Part shown: one piece after another, positions 10,200 through 21,675 of the stretch
How the letters are laid out: each line of letters begins with the position of its first letter
How positions within the stretch are numbered: the first letter of the stretch is position 1
Source: Acanthosepion lycidas
Lineage: Eukaryota; Mollusca; Cephalopoda; Sepiida; Sepiidae
NCBI GenBank assembly: GCA_963932145.1
Contig: OZ010580.1
Span: forward strand, 34,499,551-34,563,550
Direction of reading: 5' to 3'
DNA: 64,000 nt
The notes under the pieces: model-generated
The model's database searches: none
What the model saw: the letters and a program-made list of their open reading frames with translations, nothing else
Told to the model about the DNA's origin: nothing
Made by a program: the position numbers and the translations under genes

Positions 10200-10456
10200 G
10201 AAAGTTATTGAATTAAGAATGTCTAAGTATATGTGGCTGAGTTATCGAAATTCGCTCCTGTCACATTGGCTACATCCCTTCAAGTTACACCTCAATGTTA
10301 ACAAAGGCTGGCTTTTTTATGGTGTCTAGCAAGGTCGCTATACAGATTTTCGGTCACATGAGACATCACCCAGTCCTCACAGATTGAGTTTCCCATGCAT
10401 AGCAAAGGTGATCTTATGAGGAACAGGCTGTGTCCACTATACCACCCCTGATCTCA
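10200..10456 (-). other. possible start of gypsy 3' LTR or UTR
   Basis: Directly downstream (minus strand) of the gypsy stop codon is GAGATCAGGGGTGG, a purine-rich run fitting a polypurine tract, followed by TATAGTGGACACAGCC. An LTR would be expected here, but no matching second copy or clean end was found. Confidence 0.35.
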
Positions 10457-11640
10457 CTATCACACTGGTAGCTGCTGGGGTGGCCTTTTACATCTGCTTC
10501 TTACTTCTTGAGGCAATTCTGTTATGATCTGTTGACCTTCAGTGTTGTCACTGTCATTCGAATGGTTAGAATCAACATCAGTTGAATGGTCATCTTCATC
10601 CTTCATTACAGGTATGTACATCAAATTGTCACTTGACATGGTGGTTTCATCTTCCACAGAACTGCTCACCATATGAGGAAATAGGCGGAGGTCGCTCATA
10701 TGGTGCAGCATTCCATCTATGTAAACTGCTTGGGGGACTCACAAATTTGGTCACTGTCCCCATCCTTCATTAACTTGTATATCTATTTGGCGGACTCCTT
10801 AATATTACAAGGTACTCTTGTACATACCCTACTCAGACTCAGGTTTCAACAGAGGGATCCTGTTGACACCTTTCACCCGGTCTTCATATTAGTACAAAGT
10901 ATTAGCCAGAGCAGTCACACCATGGACGCCATCTTTTATTTAGCATAACATTGTATCGTTAAACCACTTCCTGGACAGAGCATTGCTTCTTGGCAGCAAT
11001 CCGCTTTATGGATCTGTGCAATTGTTCAAAAATGCCGGTTCTAGATGGTGTATATGCACATCTGAAACACAGGTACTCATCCCACATCTCAGCATACGTT
11101 CTAAAGTTCCTATTGTTAAACGTATTGTTATCTGTCAAGATCTCTTCAGATGGGCTCCTCTCAAAAAGATAGAGTTGAGACACTGGATCACAGTAGCCGA
11201 GTCTTGTAGAGGATGCCAAATGGCAACCTGGGTAGGCCCACAGTCTATCAGGGTTAGGTATTGAGCACCCCTGTAATGGGTGATATCCATCCCTAATCTA
11301 TGGTATATCTACTGTTTCCATTATCCCTTTTTGCCATCAGATTGGTGACGGATTGATTGACAGACATTCCAGGCAGGATTTAACAGCAGATCTCACAGTT
11401 TATTTCATTGTAGATGGAGCAATTTTCCTGACAAAATACATCATTTGTTTTACACTGGGGTGTCCACTGTGTGAATGTATTTGCTTTATCTGACTCGGTT
11501 CCATACTGCTACAATTTGAAGCACATACCTGTAGCACAGGTTCTGCCTTATTCTTTGCTGCTTCCAGCCACCTCTGCAGGTAAAGACAACCCCATAATTT
11601 ACATATGTAAATTTTGTTTGCCACTATTTTTAGTTAAACT
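10457..11640 (-). pseudogene. Gypsy-type LTR retrotransposon integrase and polyprotein C-terminus, broken
   Basis: Order on the minus strand: an H-H zinc-binding segment (HSHSGHPSVKQMMYFVRKI, 11400-11480), a damaged core start, then EEILTDNNTFNNRNFRTYAE, FRCAYTPSRTGIFEQLHRSI and KRIAAKKQCSVQEVV (10959-11219). This is the second half of an rve integrase core, with the D of LTDN and the E of GIFEQ. Then a damaged GRVT-like region and an acidic C-terminal tail ending CKRPPQQLPV (10460-10711). Integrase inserts the cDNA copy into host DNA. Several frame breaks and a missing N-terminal polyprotein make it non-functional. Neither nested solo LTR can be linked to it. Confidence 0.8.
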
Positions 11641-11821
11641 AGGAGCAGTACTGCAACAAGTGACATGATCACCCACATCCTGAAGAAGACTGATATTGGG
11701 ATTGTTGAAGCATCTACAGAGTGTGCTGGATAAATTGTTGTGACATATCACTTTAACAGATATATTTACCAAAATTACACAAAAATATCTTGAAATACTA
11801 AAGAGTAAATTTATTCAATAA
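11641..11821. other. no gene seen between gypsy and mariner relics
   Basis: Nothing certain. The LTR or internal sequence of the gypsy copy may extend here. Confidence 0.35.
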
Positions 11822-12510
11822 AATCATGATTGGCTTCACCACGTCCTCCAGACAACTTCGGAATACCCTGCATCTCTTCTGGATGTCCTCCTCATTTAAG
11901 TTAGTGAATACTGCCATAATGCTTACCTTCAGTTCATTTTTTGTATTACAAGGAGTTTTGTTGGTCTCTCTCTCTCAACTGCACCCCATATATAATAATC
12001 AAGGGGTTGTAGTCTGGGGAGTTAGGTAGCTGGATGTAAGGGATGATGTAGTCACAGAAATTGTTTAACAGCCATGACTGGGTTCTCTTGATTGTGTGAT
12101 ATGGTGTAGTATCCTGTTGCCAGACATAGGGTTTTCAAGCAGCCACCCTCTTGACCCAGGGAAGCACTACTTCCTCAAGACAGTTGATGTAGGCCTCTGA
12201 GTCTGTGGCTCTCATCAACAAATTTGTGAGTTCTTTTCTTATCAGAATGATGAGTGTGAGTTTTCCGAGTTGACATACCTTTGTAATCACTATTAGACTC
12301 ATCCAACTCATACAAAATTATCTACACTGTCCTCGGATTGACACCCAAACGCTCAAACGTTTGTATTGGAGTTTTCAACATGAATGTCAAACAGTACAGT
12401 GTGTCATTTCCAAATTTCTGGTGGAGTGAATTGTTTCGTGGTGCTCCTTTTCTTACAGATGGTGCCCAACTGACCCTACTATACGGTGCAGTCAACAAAA
12501 TCAAAAACAA
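11822..12510 (-). pseudogene. mariner-like transposase, internally deleted
   Basis: Minus strand. The N-terminal part reads QKFGNDTLYCLTFMLKTPIQ and TFERLGVNPRTV (a helix-turn-helix-like stretch) then a lysine-rich linker (about 12510-12230). It jumps directly to NCLEEVVLPWVKRVAA, VWQQDTTPYHTIKRTQSW (second catalytic D) and LPNSPDYNPLDYYIWGAVER (third acidic residue, an aspartate), ending DIQKRCRVFRSCLEDVV near 11835. The middle of the protein with the first catalytic D is missing. The NSPDxNPLDYYVWG motif supports a mariner-type DDD enzyme. Scattered stops confirm it is dead. Confidence 0.8.
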
Positions 12511-12570
12511 ACAATGTACATCTCACAGACAATGCCCAAATGACCCTACTGTGCAGTCAACAAAATAAAA
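12455..12570. repeat. 70-bp imperfect tandem duplication
   Basis: ACAGATGGTGCCCAACTGAC at 12455 and ACAGACAATGCCCAAATGAC at 12525 start two copies that both continue CCTACT...GTGCAGTCAACAAAAT. It lies at the mariner relic's outer end, so it may be duplicated terminal sequence. Confidence 0.75.
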
Positions 12571-12734
12571 TTAAAAAAAAATAATGTGCAAAATTGAAAA
12601 TATAAAATGGCAACAATTTACCCATATCACTCTGTACTTAGTTATAATGAACTCAACAACATCCATTTTTTTTTGTTCCATGCTCTGTAATTTGTCTCTT
12701 GGCTGTCTGAGTGATATCTGTTTATATATTATTA

Positions 12735-13260
12735 TTATTCTATGTGCCATGTCTCTTCATGACATGGACGATCAGCACTCTCCACAACTTCCTGTCCTTT
12801 GTAGCTCTAAGTAAGGCTTGGCTTGTCTTTTTAACTCTCTCTCCTAATTCTTATTCAGCGAACTGATTCCAAAAGCTCATTAGGTAGATTATACACTGTT
12901 TTCCTCTCTTCCTCTTCCTTCAACATGACCTGTGAGTGTTAACTTTTCCACGCCCTCTTATGTACTATTTCATCTCTTTCTGACATATAAGTATCTTCCT
13001 TTTTGTTTCCATATTCATGAATGTATATACTTTGTAAAATTTCTTCCATCTTTCTCATATTACTTCTGAGATATTCAAGATTCTAGTGATTACCTTCATG
13101 AAACTGTAAATCTCCAATCAGTTTTAATGATTATATCCTGCTTCTTTGGAGTGTTCGTTTTTGTCACAGAACCAACAACTGGCTTACCGTTAACATGATC
13201 GGCAAAGTGCTAAGGCTTCAGAAAGTCCTCCGCCCCTGACAACACACAAACAGACAGATC
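12735..13260 (-). mobile_element. RTE C-terminal/3' end fragment
   Basis: Carries the family's 3' coding end on the minus strand (GGAGAGTGCTGATCG, then AGGACAGGAAGTTGTGG near 12770-12795) and upstream pieces resembling RRKTVYNLPN and the GHIMR region. The distal part from about 13130 is less secure. The left end is the same terminus seen in other copies (CTATGTGCCATGTCTCTTCA on the plus strand). Confidence 0.7.
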
Positions 13261-13920
13261 TGCTTTGGTGTCATGATGGTATCTTTGTGATATATTTATT
13301 ACTTTCTCAAGTCTGAGGTGGGAGAGAGAATTCTGTCAGAGCAACAGCCCTTTGAAGTCTCCTCATAGATTCTCTCTTAATTATATTAATGAGTCAGCTT
13401 GCATGTGGACAGCATTTTAGCTTGGAGAAAGGAAATTCAAAGTGACTCTGACTTCTCTTTCTGAAGTTCTCTTTGCTGAGGCAGCTGTGATATACGGACT
13501 AAGATGGCTGCTGTACAGTAACAAAACATGGCACCTCTAAAGGTCCATAATAGTAGCCAGTGGGAGAGCACCGAGGACAGTGAATCTTGCCCAGGGGAGG
13601 TAACTGGTTTTGGCAGACTAGCAAACAGCTTGTAAACACATACTTGATGTTATCAGGTCAAATTGCCCAAGCAGCAATTTTTATACACAGTATCATCAAG
13701 ATATTCTGTTTATAACCAGTTGATTTTTATTTAACTTAATTCCTGACAATAAAAAAAGAAGTGATTTGGCTCAATTACCCATTTTATTTGTTGTTTTGGC
13801 CACCTCTCTGTTGCAGCATATAGAATAACATTTACTTGCAGAGTACTCAACTTTGGTGCTTGTTTCTTCCTGTCCATTTTAGCTTTTAATAAATTTTGTC
13901 TTTTTCACATCCTTTATTTA
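13261..13920. other. no gene recognised
   Basis: Slightly less AT-rich than its surroundings, with no long open frame and no similarity to the repeat families defined here. Confidence 0.35.
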
Positions 13921-14050
13921 TGTTCTGCCAACCAAAGCTGTTCAAGTCTAAGGTCAACACTTCTCTATATATCCACATAAACTGTGTCTCTTACTCTGTG
14001 GCTCTCGGGCCTTGTATAGGGTGAACATCAATTTGAAAAAAAAAAAAAAA
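13921..14050 (+). mobile_element. SINE-D 3' fragment with poly(A)
   Basis: TTCAAGTCTAAGGTCAAC, then CTCTTACTCTGTGGCTCTCG, GGCCTTGTATAGGGTGAAC and a 15-base poly(A). Matches the 3' end of the fuller copy at 38795. Confidence 0.75.
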
Positions 14051-14222
14051 TTTGCACCAGCATCTTAGGTAGGTTATTTGCTGCTTTCCTCTGTCTCTCT
14101 TGCCTTCCACATGTCCTGTGGGTGTTAACTTTTCCACACTTTCTTTCCACATTATGTGCATTAGAAATTTCAATTATCTCTTTCTCATTCTAAGTATAAG
14201 TGTCTTTTTTGTTTCTATTATT
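14051..14222 (-). mobile_element. RTE C-terminal fragment
   Basis: Minus-strand reading KFLMHIMWKESVEKLTPTGH then VEGKRDRGKQQITYL, the conserved segment seen in the plus copies at 18690 and 30862. It abuts the SINE-D poly(A) at its 3' side. Confidence 0.8.
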
Positions 14223-14804
14223 CATTGATATTTACTTCATATGAAAATATCTTATTGAAATGGCTGTTTTGTGCTAAAATAAAGTGTAATAAAAAAAAGA
14301 ATCAAAGAAAATATTTAATGAATTGAAAGAAACATGGGTTAAATATGACAGATAAAATAATAAAGAAATAAGAAAATCTTTATAAATTTAACAGGTTTTG
14401 CTTTTATTTTAGCCTCATGATAAATTTTTTATGGAATTGAGTTATAGAAGAGAATGTTTCAGTACATTGAATTCTATGTTGTTTGTTTACATTGGTCAGG
14501 TAAATCTCACTTGTTTATATCTTGTGGTGTTAGTGTGCGTATCTGAATTCTAGTGAGCAATTTTTGTGTCTGTTTGATAGTGTCTGTGTGTGCATTTAAT
14601 TCATGAAGATGGTAGTGAGAATAAATGGGAAAGATGTATGTGTATGTGTGTATCAAATTTATAGTTGGTCTTGCAGCTGTCGATATTATCAGTGCATGTG
14701 TTGACTGTGGATTAAATGTATATTATTAATTTTGGTGTAAATTTTATTGTTCAGAAAAAATTGTGTTAATTGGGAAATTTTTTGACATAATATGATTTGG
14801 TCTT
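14223..14804. other. no gene seen
   Basis: AT-rich with short GT-rich runs near 14590-14660. Confidence 0.35.
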
Positions 14805-15020
14805 TTGCTATATATTCTTGATAAAATACAAAGAATCTGCAATGTTATTTGTCCTGACCTGGCATTTCAGCTTCTGTCACTTTCCCACCACCATAGTGTA
14901 GCTTCCCTGTGCCGTTTCTATAAATATTTTCTTGGTAATTGTCCTGATGAACTTTCTTCTATGATTCCCTTTGAGTTTAAGCACAGTACTAGAGTTTAAG
15001 CACAGTACTAGATTTCAAGG
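14805..15020 (+). mobile_element. LINE-A fragment
   Basis: Reads YILDKIQRICNVICPDLAF, QLLSLSHHHSVASLCRFYKY and FLGNCPDELSSMIPFEFKHS, the LINE-A C-terminal region. GAGTTTAAGCACAGTACTAGA is present twice in tandem (from 14971 and from 14993). The copy stops near 15020, before the usual 3' end. Confidence 0.8.
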
Positions 15021-16334
15021 GGGTGCTGAAAAGTTCTTGACTCAGTCAAGCAAGGATTCTGAAACATTTTTATTTTGGGTCAGATTTTGGGAAATGAGTT
15101 GTTCTGAGAACATTTCAGTACCCACTCATATGTTTTTACATAAAAACATTTATATATGATATGTTCAGATAGATAATATATTCACATATATGTGTGTATG
15201 TGTGTCAAAACATGTGCAGAGATATGCATATATATTGGCAGATATGTGCATAAATATATGCAGAAAAATTAATACATACGAGAAATATACACAATGACAG
15301 ATGGAAGTCAATGTTCTTCCTTTTTCACATTTCTTGGTATTAGGCCCTATAGATGCACCTACTTGAGTTTTAGGCGTATATAATCAAGTAATTAGTACAG
15401 GGCATCACCAAACCTAAATAAAAATTTAATTTATATTTAATTTGAATGAAGTGTTTATTTCATGTTTCATCTGTTTTTACATATTTAAAATGTCTTTCTC
15501 ATATTTCTCAGTACAAACCACCCACCTCCCCACACACATGTATACACACTTGAGCCTTAGGGGCATAAAATCAAGGAGTTGACCCTAAGCATCACCGGAC
15601 ATCTGCATGTCACTGACCTTAAATGACTGACTACATTACTGTAGTATTGTATGCAAATAAGATAGACAAGTATAAATACAGAACAACTGGCGAACATAGG
15701 AGCATTGCTTAGCAAACTCGTTAGATAAACATAGTACAGAGAACTGTGTAATGACTGCTACTACACAGAGAGATATACCAAACATAAAAAGTACAATGCT
15801 GAATTGTAACAGATAATAATTCAAAATTTTTAAAGAAGGAAGACAATTATTATCAGAGCTACTTAAACGTTACATAAAGAAAAGAACCTTGAAAGTTCAT
15901 TCTAGGAATAATAAGTCTATTTTAAAAAAAAGGGAGATAATAAAGACCTTGGTAATTATCGTCCTATTACTATTAAATGAAAAAAATAAAAGCAATAAAA
16001 AACTGAGTCAAATGAATTTAAATTTTAAGCATTTATGTATCTTTAACAGTTTGATGTTAACTATAATAAGCATTTCTTGTATTTCTCCCCTACTTTTGCA
16101 CCCTCCCCCATTTTTTTTTTACTGTTTCCATCAAGAAAACTGTTATTTGTCAGGATTTTCTTTTTCATCTTGTCATTTATTTACCTATTATCTTTATTTA
16201 AAAAAAACTATATAAATTAATTGATGTTGACAAACTCCCAGATGCATATATAAAGATATATTTGACTGAACATAAGAGTAACAAAGAAGATATAAGGAAA
16301 ATCGAAACAAAAAAGTAATCTATTTTTTACTACT
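15021..16334. other. no gene; duplicated 50-bp block
   Basis: About 15355-15405 and 15545-15600 share CTTGAG, TTAGG, G/CATAAAATCAAG and CATCACC in order, an imperfect direct repeat about 190 bp apart. 15021-15140 opens with GGTGCTGAAAAGTTCTTGAC, resembling 35350. The plus open frame 15889-16215 has low-complexity ends and no recognised similarity. Confidence 0.4.
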
Positions 16335-16862
16335 TTTATTAGATCTTGGAAAGCAGCTTTTGCATTACCAATGCATCTTTGGATTTCAGTGTTTCTCTTT
16401 CTGTCCCCTGTTTAAACATTTCCTAGATATTTAAATTGTTGTACTTGTTTGATTTTGATATCTCTAATTTGTAATTTGCCTGTTGGGATGTCCCTTTTGC
16501 TAACGACCATGTATTCTGTCTTCTTGCAACTGATGTTTAGTCCTTTCTTCTCAAATCAAATTTCCTTGTTAGATATACAGTAAAAATATGTATTCATTAT
16601 GTGTGGATCTTTGCTTATATTATTATTATTGTTGCATCTGGACACTATAGGTATACATTTCACTTATTCTTTGTCGTATAACCTGCAAGAACCCTTTCTC
16701 ACTTATACTTTTTAAATGGTTTTTATTTTTTATTTTTATAATAACTTAATAATAACAGTGCCTGGTTTATCAGTGAAATTTGAATAAGATTATTGTTCTT
16801 CTTCTATGTGCTGTGTCCTTTCAGAACATTGGAGAACATGGCTCTCCACAATTTCCTGTTCT
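16335..16862 (-). mobile_element. RTE C-terminal fragments, internally deleted
   Basis: 16338-16565 on the minus strand reads KKTEYMVVSKRDIPTGKLQI then IKQVQQFKYLGN and KAAFQDLIK, the post-polymerase segment. 16797-16862 contains only the RTE terminus (AACAGGAAATTGTGGAGAGC). Sequence between is not RTE-like, so a deletion or an insertion separates them. Confidence 0.75.
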
Positions 16863-17062
16863 TAGATTATGGTTACATATGTGTAATATTGTTGTAACCT
16901 AGGGAAGGTTACTGAATAGAATAATTACATGAAGGCTGGTAATGAACAATAATACTTAGGAGAAGAACAACACATATAAGATTCATCAGTGGCACATAGA
17001 AGAAATAGTCAACTGCTAGAAGTGAGTCAAGTGAATTCCACAATGAATCTCCAACTGCAGAC

Positions 17063-17242
17063 AGTATCTACACAGTTAGATATGGCACAAGGCCAAATTT
17101 AATGTGGGGTTCCCGAGCCTGTAGGCTCAGCCAAAAATTCCCTGTAGACCCAATATAAAATGGGGTTGGATATGTGTTTCCAGAGACAAGACTTTGCCCT
17201 TTGATATAGCCTTGTCTGGGGATGCTTTCTGTCCAGCTGAAG
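17063..17242 (-). mobile_element. 180-bp insertion flanked by identical 20-bp direct repeats
   Basis: ATGAATCTCCAACTGCAGAC occurs exactly at 17043-17062 and 17243-17262. The 180 bp between includes (minus strand) GGCCTTGTGCCATATCTAAC, which resembles the tail of the tRNA-like element at 41995. A perfect 20-bp repeat on both sides is the size left by LINE-type reverse transcription. Absence of poly(A) is a caution; local duplication is the alternative. Confidence 0.65.
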
Positions 17243-17262
17243 ATGAATCTCCAACTGCAGAC

Positions 17263-17560
17263 CAACATACAGTATTTACTACTGTATTTATGTGAACAGG
17301 GACATACCCATTATTGTCTGTAGGTATGCTACAACTGTTTCCATGTATATTCTTAGATTTTGGTTACTCTTAATACATAACAAATTGGAGAGCTAAGTTT
17401 GAATTCCAGTCAGGTTCTGCAGTCAGGTTTGTTCCAGTCACTTATGAAAAAATACTCTTGAGCGATCATGAATCAGAAAGAGACATGATGCCCAAGCATA
17501 TCAAATTCATCCCTACCAATATGCATTAGGCCAGCATGGTAATGATAATGGCCCATTCTT
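17263..17560 (+). mobile_element. degraded SINE-A fragment (about 17380-17560)
   Basis: GAGAGCTAAGTTTGAATTCCAG is a SINE-A tRNA-like B box; CACTTATG and ACATGATGCCCAAGCATAT fit later blocks. Much of the body is deleted. Confidence 0.5.
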
Positions 17561-18689
17561 CCTCATGATCTGGAAAAGGTTTATGTCCAACAAAGGACTA
17601 TCATAGGTTGAGAAGAAAAATTCCTAACAGAGATTTCAGGAAAAGTTTCAACCAGTGAAATTCTCCCTATACAAATATATATGTACAAACTGACATAATG
17701 TCTAAACTATCAACCTTGAATTGTTTACAAACTTTATTTTGTGGTTTTATATGATAACATTTTTTCAGGTTTGCATGTTTTTGGAAATTGCAGATGTTTT
17801 TGTAAAATCCATTCAGAAAAAAAAATTCTCAAACAATAATAAACTGAAGTGGAAATATATTAGAGACAAAAATAAACCAGATGGCTTCATCCTCCCTCAA
17901 TTGTAGAAATAAACTTGTTTAGATGATGCATATATGACATAATAGGTAAAGAGGTAGTTTAGCTGTGACAGCATAACTATAACAGCCATGATAAGTTTAA
18001 CACTATTTGACCACAGATTATTTTGGGGGTCAGAAAGATGGAGCAGTCTATATTTGAAATGAAAACTGATTTTTTTCCTCAGGCAACAGGATTAAGAGTA
18101 TTCCAGAAATATATAGATTCTAGATAGATGTTGGTGGCATGTGAAAACCAGTGGAAGTCATACACCTGATCACTGATAAGGAAGGTAAATCATATAATTT
18201 TTAGTCACACTCAACCCACCAGTTAATGTAATATACACTTTACTCCCTGAAGATGGTCAAAATGGCTGAAAATACTTGTAGAAATAATATTTGGAAGTGC
18301 ATCTATAATTATGAACCATCAGTAAAAACACTTTTAAGGGAAATTATGTAGAAATCCTTTCCAAATTAAATATTTCCATGGCCAAAATGTATAAAAAATA
18401 ATTTTTCCCTAAATTTTCTACAATATATATAACTTGGAATTGTAAAAAATGCAATCATTAAGTCATGTATTTTGTTAGGTTTTCTAGTTTTGGATGCTAA
18501 ATTTCGGATAGGTGTTTTTTCGATAGGTGTTTTTTTAATAAATAAATTAAGAAAAAAGTTTATTTCTCTATTATCTCAAAAATAATCTAACATGGTACAA
18601 TAATAATTCAACTAGATATTTCTAATATACAATTGCAATCTAATCATAAATAATTTGGCCATTAAGCATCTGAACCAATGTCTATTATA
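17561..18689. other. no gene seen
   Basis: AT-rich. CTGAAGATGGTC...GGCTGAAAAT at 18247-18272 resembles the PLE-associated motif described at 60480. Confidence 0.35.
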
Positions 18690-19640
18690 TTTTTGATCAA
18701 GTTTTATTAAATATTTCTACAAACACAAACAGAAAATGGTATGAGACAAGAATGTGTCTTGTTGGCCTTATTCAACCTATACAGTGAGAAGTTTCTAAGA
18801 GAATTAGAAGTCCTAGCCACAATCTTAGCAACATAAGATATTCAAATGACAAGAGTGCAGATAGTAGAGTGTTGATAGTCTTTTTAGAAAAGAAACTACA
18901 AAAACTCTTACAGAAGGTCATGAAGGAAACCAAGAAGAAATGACTAAACATCGATTGCAAGAAGATAGAATGCATGGTTGTAGCAAAAGGAACAGCCCAA
19001 CATGCAGATTACAAATTGGAGATACCAAAATCAAATAAGTACAGCAATTTAAATATCTTGGAAGTATTTTAACAGGGGACAGAATGTGCGATATTGAAAT
19101 CTGAATTTGCAGTGGAATAGGGAAAGATGCCTGCCAAAAGCCAAATGAAGTATTAAGAAACTGGAAAAGTTTCTTAGAAACAAAAAAAGAAAGAATACTG
19201 AAATGTTATGCAATATCAGCATTATATAGCATTGAATACTGGACAATCCCCTCACAGATTAAGAAGAGACTTGAAACAACAGAAATGTGGTTCTACAGAA
19301 GGATGCTGAGAATACCATGGACTGAACATGTGAGCAATGACAAAGTTTTAGAGAAAATGGTAACAAAGAGGATACTTATACTTAATATCAGGAAGAGGTA
19401 GTTGAAATTCTTAATGAGGGAAGGGGGCTTGGAAAATTTTATACTCACAAGATAGATTGCAGGGAAGAAGGACAGAGGAAAACAATGCATAACCTACATA
19501 GTGAGGTTAACTAAATTGATGGTGAAACAAGGTTTAGGAGAGATAACAAAGACAAAATTTATTAAGAGCTACAAAACACAGGAAATTGTGGAGAGGCATG
19601 ATCGCCAGCATCTTGAAAGGGCAGGCACCTAGAAGAAGAA
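18690..19640 (+). pseudogene. RTE-type LINE C-terminal region, plus strand
   Basis: Conserved pieces in order across several frames: LQKLLQKVMKETKKK, KKIECMVVAKGTAQHADYKL, KSNKYSNLNILEV, FYRRMLRIPWTEHVSNDKVL near 19290, KRILILNIRKR near 19370, and LLRATKHRKLWRGMIASILK near 19560-19620. This follows the order of the RTE polyprotein after its polymerase core. Open frames on the opposite strand here (18772-18975, 19049-19255, 19293-19490) are antisense shadows. Several indels; dead copy. Confidence 0.85.
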
Positions 19641-19789
19641 CAATTTTAAGCATTTCACTTGTTAATTTCCTGGAAATTATGTGTATTCTTTAGATGCCTA
19701 AAACAAAAATTGTTTAAAGATAGAAGCTGGATATATGCTTTCTATCAAGTGCAAAGATTACAGAGGATATTAACTTTTTTCTAGGCTCT

Positions 19790-20235
19790 GTAAAATATAG
19801 CCTCAAAAGCAAATTAGAAAACAAGGAGTGTGATTGTGAGCTTACTAAAGAAATGAACTCTGTACAACTGGACTATAATCAAATGCAGTGGCTGAGAAGA
19901 AAGAAAAGAAAGCAACATTACCCATCAAATGTTATAGCATCAATTAAGCATACTGGAGGCAGTATTATGATATGATTTCTGCTTCTCTGGTGTTGGACAT
20001 ATCTGCTTGATAAATGGCATAAAAAAACAGTCAAAAGTATAACCAGATCCATATTAAGTATCTGATACTGAGTGGTCTTTGACTTATTGGTCATGGCTCT
20101 TATTATCAGGAAGATAGGAATCCAAAGCACAGTTCTAGAATTTATTTGTCGAAAACAGATAAGTAAGGTCTTGCTTACAATAGACTGGTCACTCCAAAAT
20201 CCAGACTTGGATATTAATGGGGCTGGATAGATGGG
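19790..20235 (+). pseudogene. Tc1-like transposase remnant
   Basis: Reads YNQMQWLRRKKRKQHYPSNV then IASIKHTGGSIMI, matching the Tc1-family segment around the VKHGGGSxMxWG motif, and later KVLLTIDWSLQNPDLDINGA, matching the WPSQSPDLNPIE motif with the third catalytic residue region. The part in between is degraded and the N-terminal DNA-binding domains are absent. It lies between two oppositely oriented RTE fragments. Confidence 0.75.
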
Positions 20236-20239
20236 AGGT

Positions 20240-20930
20240 TCTATTTCTATATGCTGTGTTCCTTCAGTACATGGTCAATTAGAGCTCTCTACAATTTCCT
20301 TTGTAGATCTAAGTAAGGCTTGTCTTTTTGCTATCTCTCCTAATCTCTGTTCTGCCAACCATTTACACAAGCTCATTAAGTAAGTTATTTGCTGCTCTCC
20401 TTTGCTATTTTGACTTCACTATTTTCTGGGAGTTTCAAATACTCCAACTCCTCTTTCAATATTTCAACCTGAGAAATTTCAACACTTTATCTTATTGTGA
20501 GTATAAGTGTTCTTTTTCTTGAAAACTTCCTCATTACTCAAATATTAAGTCCATGGTATTCTCAGCATCATTCTGTAGAAACATATGTTTGTTGCCTCAA
20601 GTCTCTTCTTCATCTGTGATGAGATTGTATATCATATAGGAGGGCCAATATTACATAACAGTTCACTACTCTTTTCTTTGTTTCTTAATACTTTGCTTAC
20701 CATTTGGAAGGCATCTTTCACTATCTCAGTATGCCTTTGAACTTTGGCATTGCAATTTCCATCCCCTGATAACACACTTCACAGAACTTTAAATTTCAGT
20801 ACTTGCTTGATTTTGGTGTCTTCAATTCGTAGCTCACATATTCGGATGTCCCTTTTGCTGACAACATTACATTGTTTTCTTACAATTGATGTTTAGTCCT
20901 TTCTTCTCACTTTCCTTTATTACTACCACT
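20240..20930 (-). mobile_element. RTE C-terminal/3' region, minus strand
   Basis: Minus strand carries, from right to left, the KTECMVV-like segment (20880-20930), a TELRIEDTKIKQVL-like stretch (20780-20850), the FYRMMLRIPWT-like stretch (20540-20590), then the terminus ending at 20245 (CTATATGCTGTGTTCC on plus). With the plus copy at 18690 it forms an inverted pair around the Tc1-like relic. Confidence 0.75.
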
Positions 20931-21329
20931 GTTGAAAGTCCTGTAAATGAATTATAGTAACAAATTCCAATTCTCTGACAGAGTACTGAGAAAGAGAACT
21001 TTGCTTGAATATACTGAAACTATGTCCCAAAATCTCAGAGTGGTTATAAAATTAAATGATTATTCCACTAAATATTAAACTTATGTTCATATTCTCATTG
21101 TTTTCATTGTCCAGTTATTTTTACTATGTTATACTGATTGCAATAAAATTTAGTTTTTCTTGTTAAATGTCCTTTTTTTCTTTTTAACTCTTAAAACCAA
21201 AGCAGACATGTCAAATTTCTGTTTATTCAAATACATATGAGCAGTACTTTCTATAGAAACTTTTAATTAATAGTACTTTCTGTAGGGTTCTAATAGAAGC
21301 ACTGATTATGAGTATGTGATCAAACATTC
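20931..21329. other. no gene seen
   Basis: AT-rich, nothing recognised. Confidence 0.35.
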
Positions 21330-21675
21330 TAAACAAACATATTGCTCCGATGAGCTTTCCTCATTGGTAGCTAGATTTTATGAATTTAAGTACAGCTAGG
21401 TCTCATCATTTTGCAGTTGAAATGGCTAGCTATAACCTTAATTTCTATGCTAAGAGTTTTTTCTGTCACACTTCACGGTTGTGTTCCGGCTTCTTGCTTT
21501 CCAGTCAGCTTTGATCTTCAAAAATTTAAATGCAATTTCAATCATAATCTTCTGTCTTCTTGAATCCTGTTCTTTTATTATTCTCTCTATTTAACAATAT
21601 TTTTTCTCAGATTCTTTCAGTAAATATCTTGTGTCTTAGTGGTTTTATTGCCTTGCTTAGGGTGAAATGATTAAA
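21330..21675 (+). mobile_element. LINE-A 3' end fragment
   Basis: Begins at the TTGCTCCGATGAGCTTTCC block, continues through TTCAAAAATTTAAATGCAAT and the family 3' UTR, and ends TTGCTTAGGGTGAAATGATT AAA. About 1 kb from its family's polymerase motifs, so strongly 5' truncated. Confidence 0.85.

Noticed and set aside
10700..11264. Plus-strand frames of 82-93 codons
   Set aside because: Antisense to the gypsy integrase remnant.
18772..19490. Three minus-strand open frames in series
   Set aside because: They are antisense to a well-supported RTE coding remnant on the plus strand.
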